From contig NZ_JQLI01000001.1 in NCBI RefSeq assembly GCF_000744095.1, positions 1,612,001 through 1,676,000 of the forward strand: a DNA stretch of 64,000 bases, in the 5' to 3' direction. The DNA is from Cupriavidus necator A5-1. GTDB lineage: Bacteria > Pseudomonadota > Gammaproteobacteria > Burkholderiales > Burkholderiaceae. Each line of letters starts with the position of its first letter. Position 1 is the stretch's first letter. Shown here one piece after another: positions 8,540 through 17,156 of this stretch. The notes under the pieces were generated by a model that was not told the origin of the DNA, ran no database searches, and saw nothing but the letters and a program-made list of their open reading frames with translations. The position numbers were made by a program, and so were the translations under genes.

Positions 8540-9511
8540 ATGTTCAGCAGAAGGCATTTCCTAAAATCACTGGCGTCACTAGGGGCCGTTGCCTCCGCGC
8601 CGTCGGCGTTTGCGCAGCAATATCCGTCGCGGCCGATTCGAATTGTCGTGCCGGCCTCCCCAGGCACGGCGGTCGACGTGACTGCACGCTTTGTTGCCGA
8701 GGCACTGGCAAAGAACCTGAAAACCCCGGTCATGGTGGACAACCGTGCTGGCGCCGGCGGGCTCATCGGCACGGACGCGGTCGCCAAGGCTCCCGGGGAC
8801 GGCTACACGCTGCTGTTCGCCGGTGTTCCCCACCTGACCACGCGGTGGTTTGCCGATGGTCCGGTCACGTTCGATCCGGTCAAGGACTTCGTGCCGATTG
8901 CCAAGGTGAGCAGTTCCGCGCTGGGCATCGTGGTCAAGGCCGACTCGCCTTACAAGACCCTGAGCGACCTGGTCGCGGCAATGAAGCGCAAGCCGGGCGA
9001 GATCACATACTCATCCGGGGGAGCGGGCAGTACCTCTCATCTCTGCTCAGTGATGCTGAACGACCTGACGAAAACGCGCGCAAGGCATATCCCTTACAAG
9101 GGCAACGGCCCGGCCGTGACCGACGTCATTGCCGGCCAGGTGGACTTTACATGCCAGGGTGCACCTAGCGTGGTGCCGATGATCAAGGCGGGCAAGCTGC
9201 GCGGTCTCGCCGTCACGAGCGCAGGGCGGTGGGGTGAGATCCCCGATGTCCCGACATCGGCGCAAGCGGGGGTTGCGGGCTTTCAGGTCGCGTCGTGGAT
9301 CGGCGCCCTGGCACCCGCTGCGACGCCGGCCCCCATCGTCGAGCGCCTGTCCGAAGAACTGGTGCGGATCGCCCAGTCGCCCGCGTTCAAGGAGTTCTGC
9401 GCTCATCAGTCGATGTACGTTGATATCGCGGATCGCCGCCAGTTCCTGGCTGACTTGCCGAAGGAGGATGCGCACTGGAAGCGCATCGCGCAACTGTCGA
9501 AGGAATCCTGA
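8540..9511 (+). CDS. Bug/TctC family tripartite tricarboxylate receptor
   Basis: A 323-residue periplasmic solute-binding protein. The signal peptide begins MFSRRHFLKS and ends near SAFAQ, with twin-arginine-like arginines. The Bug motif QQYPSRPIRIVVPASPGTAVD and the HIPYKGNGPAV loop are present. A strong GAGGAG site precedes the ATG. It stands alone, divergent from the racemase-receptor pair, and is more distant in sequence from the other receptors here. Its ligand is unknown. Confidence 0.92.
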   Translation: MFSRRHFLKSLASLGAVASAPSAFAQQYPSRPIRIVVPASPGTAVDVTARFVAEALAKNLKTPVMVDNRAGAGGLIGTDAVAKAPGDGYTLLFAGVPHLTTRWFADGPVTFDPVKDFVPIAKVSSSALGIVVKADSPYKTLSDLVAAMKRKPGEITYSSGGAGSTSHLCSVMLNDLTKTRARHIPYKGNGPAVTDVIAGQVDFTCQGAPSVVPMIKAGKLRGLAVTSAGRWGEIPDVPTSAQAGVAGFQVASWIGALAPAATPAPIVERLSEELVRIAQSPAFKEFCAHQSMYVDIADRRQFLADLPKEDAHWKRIAQLSKES

Positions 9512-9828
9512 GCTCGCGTTGCACTGGTCGCGGCTATGCGACGTCCGGCACACCAGCCTTTGCCAAAGCGAGCCTTCAGGCGCGCTCAAGCCTCTCGTTT
9601 TCGCAATCGCCAAAGTCCACCATTGGCATTGTCAAATAGCGCAAAACCGGCTTTGGCGACATGCTTTGGGCAATTTCCTGACGATCACCGATGAGCAAGG
9701 ACTTGGCGGTCAGCTACCACCACGTGAGGCAACGTCGGTTCGCTCCCGTTCGCCAGACCTACACCGAGCGCGACAAGGTCGTGCTTAGCCAAGGTTGGGC
9801 CGAGCAGTTATCGCGAATCATCTCAGTC
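9512..9828. other. spacer with no supported gene
   Basis: An open frame begins at 9691 and joins the synthetase remnant, but its first 46 residues resemble nothing I recognise and have no ribosome site. I see no clear promoter or terminator. It may be part of the rearrangement that damaged the downstream gene. Confidence 0.4.
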
Positions 9829-10613
9829 ATGGATTTCCGCGAGATGCCACCGGACCGAGACCCCACAAAACGGATCAGCGACATCCCACGCCACTGGGCC
9901 ACCCAGACACCCGGCCATGTGGCCGTCTTCGAGGATGGCTGGACCGTCACCTACTCTCAGCTGTGGGCAGGCATCGAGGATGCACAGCGTTATCTGCAAG
10001 CACAGGGCGTCGGCACCGGCGACCGGGTGTTGATCGTGGCAGAGAACTGCCTAGCGGTGATCACGCTGGTGTTCGCGTTGTCGGAACTGGGTGCGTGGCC
10101 GGTCGTCGTCAACGCCCGTCTCTCGGAACGCGAAATCGAGGCGATCCGGGCGCACTGCCGGCCGCGCCTGATGCTGTTCACCCACGCTGCATCGCCGGAT
10201 GCGCTGCGGCACGGCGTGCGTTATCGGGCTCGGGAGATTGCGCCGGCGACATTGGCCGGCTGGACCCGGACGGCGCCTTGTTCATAGTTGGCCGCACCAA
10301 GGACCTGATCATCCGTTCCGGCTTCAACGCCTATCCGATCGAGGTCGAATCTGTCATCAACACGCATCCGTCCGTGCGCGTGTCGGCCGTTGTCGGACAG
10401 CCCACGGCCGACGGCAACGAGGAAGTTATCGCCTTCGTCGAGATCAAGGATGGAGAGAAGTTCGATGCGTCGGCGCTGCACGACTACCTGGTCGAGCGCC
10501 TGTCGCCCTACAAGCGCCCGGAGAAAATCCTGCGCGTGGCCACGATCCCGACGACGGCCAGCGGCAAGCTGCTCAAGCACCAGCTCAGGCAGATGCTCGC
10601 TGAGCAGAAATAG
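9829..10613 (+). pseudogene. acyl-CoA synthetase (AMP-binding) with large internal deletion
   Basis: The first part (9829 to about 10242) codes for the N-terminal ~140 residues of an AMP-forming acyl-CoA ligase (ISDIPRHWATQTPGHVAVFEDG, then ALSELGAWPVVVNARLSE). From about 10243 a different frame encodes the C-terminal domain: GDIGRLDPDGALFIVGRTKDL through TASGKLLKHQLRQML, including the Lys used in adenylation. The middle ~300 residues with the P-loop and most of the active site are gone, and the two parts are out of frame. The gene is dead. No recombination repeat is obvious at the joint. Confidence 0.85.
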
Positions 10614-10636
10614 ACAGCAATGGTGTCGGGGTCCCT

Positions 10637-11539
10637 TCAGTCCTGGCGCCCGAGGCCATCCTCGACCAGCAGGTCCACCAGCTTGCGCGCAAACAGCGGC
10701 AATGCGCCGAGGTCCGCGACACATATCTGCAGCTTGCGCTCGGCCCACTCGTCGTTGAGCTGGACGATCCGCAGCGCCATCGTACCCGCGTGACGGGCGG
10801 CGGTGCTCTCCGGCAGCACGCCGATGCCGACATTCGCCTCGATCATCCGGCAGGCGGTCTCGAAGTTGCTGACCTGGACGCGCCAGCGCAACTCACGCTG
10901 CAAATCCGCGGCGGCCCGCTTGAGGAAACTGTGGATCGCGCTTGCCTCTGGCAGGCCGATGAAGTCATAGTCCAGCGTCTCGATGAAATCCACGCTGTCG
11001 TGCTCGGCCAGCGGATGGCTCAGCGCGGTGGCAAGGACCAGGCGGTCGCGCCGGTATGGCATGACCTCCAGCCCTTCGGTACGCACGTTGCCGGCAATGA
11101 TGCCGATGTCCACCATCCCCTCCTGGACCGCGCGCACGATGTCCGGACTCAGCCGTTCGTGCATGTCGATGGTCACGTCCGGATGGTTGACGAGGTAGGT
11201 GCGCAGCACGGCCGGCAGGAACTCACTCATCGCCGTGGTGTTGGCGAAGACGCGCACATGGCCCTTCACGCCCGACACGTACTCCTGCAGATCGCCGCTC
11301 AACTGCTCCAGCTGGCGGAGTACGCGGCGCGCGTGGGCCAAAAGTGTCTCCCCCGCTCCGGTCACTTTCACGCCCTGGCTGCTGCGGCTCAGCAGCTTGA
11401 CGCCGACGTGTTCCTCCAGGTTCTTGATACGGGTACTGGCCGCGGCCAAGGACAGGTGGGAGCGTTGTGCACCGCCGGTCAGGCTCTGGGCCTCCGCGAT
11501 ATGGGTGAACAGTTTCAGATCGACCAGATCAAAGCGCAT
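10637..11539 (-). CDS. LysR family transcriptional regulator
   Basis: A 300-residue LysR-type regulator with N-terminal helix-turn-helix (LSLAAASTRIKNLEEHVGVK) and a C-terminal effector-binding domain. The ATG at 11539 has AAGGA five bases upstream. It is divergent from the TetR gene at 11755; the spacer holds a CTCAC-N4-GTTAG palindrome, so both may respond to the same repressor. Targets and effector are unknown. Confidence 0.9.
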   Translation of the reverse strand: MRFDLVDLKLFTHIAEAQSLTGGAQRSHLSLAAASTRIKNLEEHVGVKLLSRSSQGVKVTGAGETLLAHARRVLRQLEQLSGDLQEYVSGVKGHVRVFANTTAMSEFLPAVLRTYLVNHPDVTIDMHERLSPDIVRAVQEGMVDIGIIAGNVRTEGLEVMPYRRDRLVLATALSHPLAEHDSVDFIETLDYDFIGLPEASAIHSFLKRAAADLQRELRWRVQVSNFETACRMIEANVGIGVLPESTAARHAGTMALRIVQLNDEWAERKLQICVADLGALPLFARKLVDLLVEDGLGRQD

Positions 11540-11658
11540 CACATCCTTCCCAAGCGTGGGACCAGATTATCTCCCAAAGCAGCGATTTCCGGACCCGCCC
11601 GGCGTGAATTGCCCTCCTCCAAGGCGGACCGGGGCGGGCCAGCCATTGCGGGCGTCCT

Positions 11659-11672
11659 CTCACAAACGTTAG
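11659..11672. promoter_or_regulatory. CTYAC-N4-GTTAG palindrome, copy 2
   Basis: CTCACAAACGTTAG lies 83 bp before the TetR start and 119 bp before the divergent LysR start. It shares GTTAG and the spacing with the copies at 1248, 14845 and 20245. A repressor operator in front of its own gene would fit common TetR autoregulation. Confidence 0.55.
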
Positions 11673-11754
11673 GTAGATTTTGGGCGCCCGATGGAGTAAC
11701 TTCCATGGGGATTAACCCCACGGCGCATACGCCGCTTCCAGGCCCTCACCTACC

Positions 11755-12402
11755 ATGACAAAACGCCAGGTCAATTCCACCCCTGTGGACACCCGCGAGA
11801 AGCTGCTGCGCCTCGCGGCACGCGCTTTTGGCACGCAAGGCTACGCCGCCACGACCATGCGCGGGATTGCCGACCAGGCCGGGATCGAAGCGGCCAGCAT
11901 CTACTACCACTTCTCCTCGAAAGAAGAGTTGCTGGAAGCGGTGATGGAGCACGGGGCCCAAAGCATCTTTGCGCACACGCGGGCGCGCATCGAGGCGCTC
12001 CCGCCAGGCGCCGACGCCGAACAGCGCTTCCGCGCCGGCCTGCTGGGCCTCATCGGCGCGATGATCAAGTATGGCGACTACACTCTGGCGCACGGGCGCC
12101 AGCTCGCCGAGTTGCCGGACAAGGTTCGCGAGCGGCAGATCAGGCGGCGGGCCCAGCATCAGGACTTCTGGAACGGCATGCTGGAAGACCTGCGCGCCGA
12201 AGGCCGCCTGCGCGAGGACATCGACATCGCCCTGTGCCGGGTCTTTGTCCTAAGCACGATTACCTCGGTGCAGACCTGGTTCAACCCGAAGAAGGGTTCG
12301 CCCGAGAAGGTGATCGACGAACTGTGCAGGATCCTGTTTGAAGGCGTGCGGCCCAAGGAGGTGCGCAAGTCAGCACGACGGGCGCAGGCCGTGGCTTCGT
12401 AA
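11755..12402 (+). CDS. TetR family transcriptional regulator
   Basis: A 215-residue TetR-type repressor. Residues 14-60 form the DNA-binding domain (REKLLRLAARAFGTQGYAATT, then EAASIYYHFSSKEELLEAV). The C-terminal ligand domain is typical of regulators in acyl-CoA metabolism, but no ligand can be assigned. It sits inside the CoA-transferase/receptor cluster and has a palindrome upstream that recurs at three other promoters here, so it is the best candidate for a local regulon repressor. Confidence 0.92.
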   Translation: MTKRQVNSTPVDTREKLLRLAARAFGTQGYAATTMRGIADQAGIEAASIYYHFSSKEELLEAVMEHGAQSIFAHTRARIEALPPGADAEQRFRAGLLGLIGAMIKYGDYTLAHGRQLAELPDKVRERQIRRRAQHQDFWNGMLEDLRAEGRLREDIDIALCRVFVLSTITSVQTWFNPKKGSPEKVIDELCRILFEGVRPKEVRKSARRAQAVAS

Positions 12403-12476
12403 GCCGGCCGCCACAGCCCCTGATCGCCGGTTGGGCTCGCCCTCGTTGCGGGACAGAGAACCTCCACAGTGGCGCG

Positions 12477-13442
12477 TCATCTCGCCTTCACCTGGGACAA
12501 CGCCACGAGCTTCTTCCAGCGCTCGAGTTCGGCCGGTGCATCGGCGCGGGCTTTCGCGGCGGGCTGGATGTCTACCTCCAACCCCTGGCTGGTGCAGAAC
12601 GCCTTGAAGGCGGGCGTGGCGGCGGCTTTGGTCATGGCGCCGGACAAATCCGTGACGATGGACTGCGGCGTACCGTGCCGGGCAAACGCCCAGATCGGCG
12701 TTTCCAGCGCATAGCCTTTCAGGCCAGCCTCATCCAGTGAGGGAGCGTCCGGAAAATAGCTCGACCGGCGTAGGCTGGTGACCGCGAGCACCCGCAGGCG
12801 CCCTGCCTTCACCAGCGGCAGCGATGTCGCCACGCCGCCGAAGCCGACATCCAGCTGCCCGCCCGCCACATCGACCACGACCTGCGCCGGCGCCTTGTAG
12901 GGAACGTGGGTCATCTGGATACCGGCCATGTTGCTCATCAGGGCCGCCGCCATGTGCGGGGTGGTACCGTTGCCTGGCGAACCGTAGGTCAGCCCGCCCG
13001 GCTTGCGCCTGGCGGCGGCGATCAGGTCCTGCACCGTGTGCAGCGGCGAATTGGCGGCCGTGACCAGCACCATCGCCGAGGTCGCCAGGCGCGCGATCGG
13101 CTCGAAGTCACTGACCGCGTCGTATGGCGTCTTGTCGACGAACTGGTTTGAGTAGTGGGCGGCGTAGTTGAACAGGATCGTGTAGCCGTCGGCGGGTGCC
13201 TTGGCGACAAAGTCCGTGCCGATGACCCCGCTTGCACCGACACGGTTCTCGACGACGAACGAGCCGCCCATCGCTTTGGACAGTTCGCTGCTCATGTAGC
13301 GCGCAACGACGTCCGTACCCGACCCGGGACTGAGCGGCACGATGATGCGGACCGGGCGCGCCGGGTAAGACTGCGCGAGCGCCGTAAGCGGTAGCGTGGC
13401 CAGCGCTGGCAAGAGCTGCAGGCAGGTACGGCGTGACATCAT
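12477..13442 (-). CDS. Bug/TctC family tripartite tricarboxylate receptor
   Basis: A 321-residue receptor with signal peptide (MMSRRTCLQLLPALA...LTALAQ) and Bug motif YPARPVRIIVPLSPGSGTD. It is strikingly similar over its length to the receptor at 6104-7087, sharing AAHYSNQ, KTPYDAV and the tail PAELERWKKLVALS. AAGGAG lies upstream of the ATG. It follows a CaiB gene by about 97 bp on the same strand and is probably cotranscribed. The two CaiB-receptor pairs look like duplicated modules. Confidence 0.92.
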   Translation of the reverse strand: MMSRRTCLQLLPALATLPLTALAQSYPARPVRIIVPLSPGSGTDVVARYMSSELSKAMGGSFVVENRVGASGVIGTDFVAKAPADGYTILFNYAAHYSNQFVDKTPYDAVSDFEPIARLATSAMVLVTAANSPLHTVQDLIAAARRKPGGLTYGSPGNGTTPHMAAALMSNMAGIQMTHVPYKAPAQVVVDVAGGQLDVGFGGVATSLPLVKAGRLRVLAVTSLRRSSYFPDAPSLDEAGLKGYALETPIWAFARHGTPQSIVTDLSGAMTKAAATPAFKAFCTSQGLEVDIQPAAKARADAPAELERWKKLVALSQVKAR

Positions 13443-13539
13443 TGTTCTTGTCTCCTTTATGTTCTGTGAGAAGCAGGCGGTTTGCTCGCCTCGCCCATCA
13501 ATGGAAGAGGCGAGCAAACAAGCTGCCGTCGGGCGGCCG

Positions 13540-14784
13540 CTAGACTACTCCCTCCTCGCGCAATGCCGCAATCTCTGCGCGGCTGAGCTTGAGCATGCCC
13601 CCGTAGATCTCTTCATTTGCACCGCCCAGCGCCATCGCAGGCTTATCAAACTGCGAGGGCGTGGCCGAGAACCGGATCGGCAGGCCCATGCCCACGGCAT
13701 CCACCGGGCCGAACTGGGGGTGGGCAAGGTTCATCAACGCGCCGCTGTCATGCAGGCGGCGGTCGTGCAGCACCTCGTTGGGCTTGCGCACCGGCGCGCA
13801 GGGTACCCCGCGCTTGTCGAGCAGCTCGGCCACCACATCGGCAGTGCTGCGCTGGCTGGTCCAACCCGCGATCGCCTCGTTCAGCACCGAGGCATTGCGC
13901 ATGCGCGGACCACGGCTGCTGAAGCGCGGGTCGTCGAGCAGCTCGGGCTGGCCGATCGACTCCAGCAGCCCGCGCATCCAGTCCGGCTGGAACGCAACGA
14001 TCGCCACATGCCCGTCCCGCGTCGGGTACACCCCGAACGGCGCCAGCCGGTCGTGGTAGTTGCCGGTGCGGGACGGGTAGCCTTCCCGCCCCATGACGTC
14101 AAAGTGCTCTTCGGCGACCCACGACGCCAGGCAATCCAGCATCGACACCTGCACGAGCTGCCCCTCGCCGGTGCGGCCGCGGTGGATCAGTGCTGCCAGA
14201 ATACCGTTGACGGTATACATCGGAGCCACCAGGTCCGCGATCGGCAAGCCGCAGCGCGTCGGCGGGCCGTCGGCGTAGCCGGTCACTTCCATCAGGCCAC
14301 TGAGCGCCTGGACGATGATGTCCATGCCCTTGAGGCCGGGGAAAGCACTGGGCTCGCCCATGGCCTTGATCGACGCATAGACGATGCGCGGGTTCCGCCG
14401 CCGGACCTGCTCGTAGTCGATACCAAGCTTGGCGGTGGTGCCCTCGCTGAAGTTCTCCAGCACCACGTCGCATTCCTGCGCCAGCCGCATGAACAGCTCG
14501 CGACCCTGTTCGGACTTCAGGTCCAGCGTAATGCTCTTCTTGTTGCGGGCCCGGTTCAGGACCGTCAGAGATACCTCGTCGTCTTCACGCTGGCCGAAAT
14601 GGATGCCATGGCTGCCCACGAACGGCGGGTTGGTGCGTGCAATGTCGCCGCCGCCCGGCGCTTCCACGCGGATCACCTCCGCGCCCATCCCGCCAAGCAG
14701 CAACGAGCCATACGGCCCGGCAAGCGCCACGGTCAGGTCCAGTACACGGATGCCTTCGAGCGGCCGTGATTGATTTGCTGGCAC
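13540..14784 (-). CDS. CaiB/BaiF family CoA-transferase
   Basis: A 414-residue class III CoA-transferase: N-terminal LEGIRVLDLTVALAGPYGSLLLGGMGA fold region, KSITLDLKSEQGRELF, and the conserved Asp in PIADLVAP. The GTG at 14784 is chosen because AAGGAGACA sits just upstream and homology begins there. It probably moves CoA between a dicarboxylate or short acid and an acyl-CoA donor. Upstream lie a CTTAC-N4-GTTAG palindrome (61 bp before the start) and the three-half-site element. The Bug receptor gene follows. Confidence 0.9.
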   Translation of the reverse strand: MPANQSRPLEGIRVLDLTVALAGPYGSLLLGGMGAEVIRVEAPGGGDIARTNPPFVGSHGIHFGQREDDEVSLTVLNRARNKKSITLDLKSEQGRELFMRLAQECDVVLENFSEGTTAKLGIDYEQVRRRNPRIVYASIKAMGEPSAFPGLKGMDIIVQALSGLMEVTGYADGPPTRCGLPIADLVAPMYTVNGILAALIHRGRTGEGQLVQVSMLDCLASWVAEEHFDVMGREGYPSRTGNYHDRLAPFGVYPTRDGHVAIVAFQPDWMRGLLESIGQPELLDDPRFSSRGPRMRNASVLNEAIAGWTSQRSTADVVAELLDKRGVPCAPVRKPNEVLHDRRLHDSGALMNLAHPQFGPVDAVGMGLPIRFSATPSQFDKPAMALGGANEEIYGGMLKLSRAEIAALREEGVV

Positions 14785-14844
14785 TACTGTCTCCTTTCTT
14801 GTCGGCCCGCCGTCATGCGGCCGGGCCCTTGTCACTTCCATTGC

Positions 14845-14858
14845 CTTACAACTGTTAG
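14845..14858. promoter_or_regulatory. CTYAC-N4-GTTAG palindrome, copy 3
   Basis: CTTACAACTGTTAG differs by one base from the copy at 1248-1261, and the context GCCTTACAA is also shared. It lies in the leader of the CoA-transferase gene at 13540-14784. Confidence 0.6.
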
Positions 14859-14949
14859 CTACGCGCCGGCGCCGAGCTTTCCCGGCCTGGCTTGGCTCGG
14901 GCAGGCCCCCTTTGCTTTGATTCAATGCTAGTGGAGCAGGCCGGTTGCG

Positions 14950-14992
14950 CTCAAGTAGTCACTGGCGAACCACCAGTTCGCATTGTGCGAAT
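14950..14992. promoter_or_regulatory. 43-bp conserved element with three GCGAA/TTCGC half-sites, copy 2
   Basis: Half-sites lie at 14965-14969, 14977-14981 and 14987-14991, with the same 7- and 5-bp gaps as at 1327-1369. Both copies lie upstream of a CTTAC palindrome and a minus-strand acyl-CoA gene, so the two promoters share a two-element design. Confidence 0.55.
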
Positions 14993-15013
14993 TGCTCGTG
15001 GTGGATCGTGCTG

Positions 15014-16198
15014 TCAGACAATGCCGGCCTTGCGCATGGCTTGCACCTGCGAGCGGTCGTAACCCACCTCAGCCAGCACTTCTTCGGTGTGTTCGCCAAC
15101 CGTGGGCGGCCGCCGCACAACATCGGGCGGGGTGCGCGACAGGAGTGCCGGCGGCGCCACGATCGGTGCCTTGCGCGGCAATCCGGGGTAGTCGAGCCAG
15201 ATGTAAGCGCCGGACTCCTGGATCGACGCATCGTCCAGCGCCTCGCGCGGGGAATAGATCGGCGCCGCCGGGATCTTGGCCTTCTCCAGTTCCCGCAGCG
15301 CGTCATCGCGGGTGCGGCTGGCGCACCATTTGCCCATCAGGTCGCTCAGGAACTCACCGTGCTCGCCGCGCCGCAAGTCGTCGCTGAAGCGGGGATCTTC
15401 CACCAGTTCCGGCGCGCCGATCAGGTTGGCCCAGCGCCGGAACAGCGGCTGCCCGATCACCTGGGCGATGATCCAGCCGTCGGCCACGCGGAAGATGTCC
15501 GAGGGCCCATAGGAGGGGCTGCGGTTGCCCATCGCCTGCCGGTCAATGGCAAGCGCCGCTTCCTCGATCAGCGCTCCGCTGGACAGGTTCAGCGCCGTCT
15601 GCAGCAGCGACGCCTCGACGCATTGCCCGCGCCCGCTGTTGCGCCGCTCGTACAGCGCCATTACCGTGCCGAGCGCGCACGACAAGGCAGTCGAGAAATC
15701 GACCACCGGCACCATCGCCTTGGTGGGGCTTTCGGGTGTGCCCGACATGTAGACTGCGCCGCTCATCGCCTGCCCCACCCCGTCGAAGCCGACCCGGTGG
15801 CCAGCGCCTTCATGCGAGCCGAAGGCCGTCGAAGCGGTCAGGATGATGCCGGGATTGATCGCACTCAGCGTCGCGTAATCAAGCCCCAGGTTTGCGAGCG
15901 TTTTCGGCGGCATGTTCGCCACCACCACGTCGGCCTTCTCCACCAGGCGGCGCACCACCTCGCGGCCCTCCTCGCTGTCGATGTCCAGCGTGATCGAGCG
16001 CTTGTTGCGATTGCACTGCAGGAACAGCGCCCCCTCCCCGGAGGCCGTGACCGGCACGATGAACCGGTCTTCGCTGCCACCGACCCGGTCGATCCGGATG
16101 ACGTCGGCACCGTAATCGGCGAGCAGCGCTGCGCAGAAAGGGCCTGCAATGAAGCGTCCGAAATCGAGGATGCGGATACCTTCAAGAACCTTGGACAT
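15014..16198 (-). CDS. CaiB/BaiF family CoA-transferase
   Basis: A 394-residue class III CoA-transferase with the N-terminal LEGIRILDFGRFIAGPFCAALLADYGADVIRID region, RSITLDIDSEEGREVV and the catalytic-type Asp in VPVVDFSTAL. The ATG at 16198 (MSKVLEG) is preferred because GGAAG lies upstream; an in-frame ATG five codons earlier is possible. It follows the AraC-type gene and precedes the second CoA-transferase. Tandem CaiB-type genes may encode two transfer steps or two subunits. Substrate unknown. Confidence 0.9.
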   Translation of the reverse strand: MSKVLEGIRILDFGRFIAGPFCAALLADYGADVIRIDRVGGSEDRFIVPVTASGEGALFLQCNRNKRSITLDIDSEEGREVVRRLVEKADVVVANMPPKTLANLGLDYATLSAINPGIILTASTAFGSHEGAGHRVGFDGVGQAMSGAVYMSGTPESPTKAMVPVVDFSTALSCALGTVMALYERRNSGRGQCVEASLLQTALNLSSGALIEEAALAIDRQAMGNRSPSYGPSDIFRVADGWIIAQVIGQPLFRRWANLIGAPELVEDPRFSDDLRRGEHGEFLSDLMGKWCASRTRDDALRELEKAKIPAAPIYSPREALDDASIQESGAYIWLDYPGLPRKAPIVAPPALLSRTPPDVVRRPPTVGEHTEEVLAEVGYDRSQVQAMRKAGIV

Positions 16199-16369
16199 CG
16201 TTTTTGCTTCCATCTCACTGGCTGCCTCGTCTGCGTGCGACGACGGCTGATGGAAACCATCGTGACCGTCGGCCTTGCGCCAGTCAATCCAGGCTGGCCA
16301 GCTGTTCCGTGCATCGGAATTGCAGCGATTCGGATGGACGCCGGAAACCGGCGCATCGTGTTGCGACGG

Positions 16370-16966
16370 TCAGGCCACCGATCGGCGCCGCTCAGGCGAG
16401 CGGTGGATCGCCAGCCGCCTGGCGGCATCCATCGTCAAGCCAAAGCGATCATAGAATGCAGAGTCGAGGTCACTATTGGCAGGCCAGCCGGCAAAGCGCC
16501 CCAGATTGGATATCGCGACGTCGCCCGACATGGCTTCGAACAGCACCCGCATCAGCCGCTGCGTGCGGCAAAGATCGGTCACGGCCGTCCCCTGCGAGAA
16601 CAGCATGCAGCGCAGCTGCGCGGTGGACATATCCAGCCGTTCAGCGATAAAGGCAGCGCTCCACGCGTGCTGCGGCTGCAGGAAAACATGTTTGCAGATG
16701 CGGTGATGCAGGGATGACTGCGGCGCAGCCGGCACCATGCCCTGGATCTCCAGGGTACAGGCGGATGGCTGCACGCTGCTGCCGTCCAGGTGCAGATCGA
16801 TGGCTTCGAACGGGTCGATGGTGACGGCCTGCCGGGGCACCAGCGAGCGTTCATACCCGCGCCGCCTGATCACCAGTCTCCCGCGCGTGGCGGCGATCGA
16901 TAGCGGGAAGGCCAGCAACAGTCGATGCAGGCTGATGTGCAAGTGGGAGTGCAGATGAACGCGCAT
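16370..16966 (-). CDS. short AraC-type helix-turn-helix protein
   Basis: A 198-residue protein whose C-terminal half (about residues 95-190) looks like the double helix-turn-helix of AraC/XylS regulators: HAWSAAFIAERLDMSTAQLR, then the second helix pair ending FYDRFGLTMDAARRLAIH. The N-terminal part is a short beta-rich segment, smaller than a typical cupin sensor domain. It lies between the enoyl-CoA hydratase and CoA-transferase genes on the same strand. It is probably a local regulator; the ribosome site is not obvious. Confidence 0.65.
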   Translation of the reverse strand: MRVHLHSHLHISLHRLLLAFPLSIAATRGRLVIRRRGYERSLVPRQAVTIDPFEAIDLHLDGSSVQPSACTLEIQGMVPAAPQSSLHHRICKHVFLQPQHAWSAAFIAERLDMSTAQLRCMLFSQGTAVTDLCRTQRLMRVLFEAMSGDVAISNLGRFAGWPANSDLDSAFYDRFGLTMDAARRLAIHRSPERRRSVA

Positions 16967-17156
16967 GTTCGCTCGGGATAGCTGTCAGTGACAATCACCA
17001 TCATCGCCGCCAAGCCAGTTTTCCGCCTATGGAATTTCCGAACGCACCGTTCACCGCGCCACCCGGCCAAGGATCCTGATTTTCCGCCAGTGGGGGCCGG
17101 TCAGCCCGGTTAGCCCCGCTGTTGCTGCTTCAGAGCCGCCACCATCAACCGCAAGC

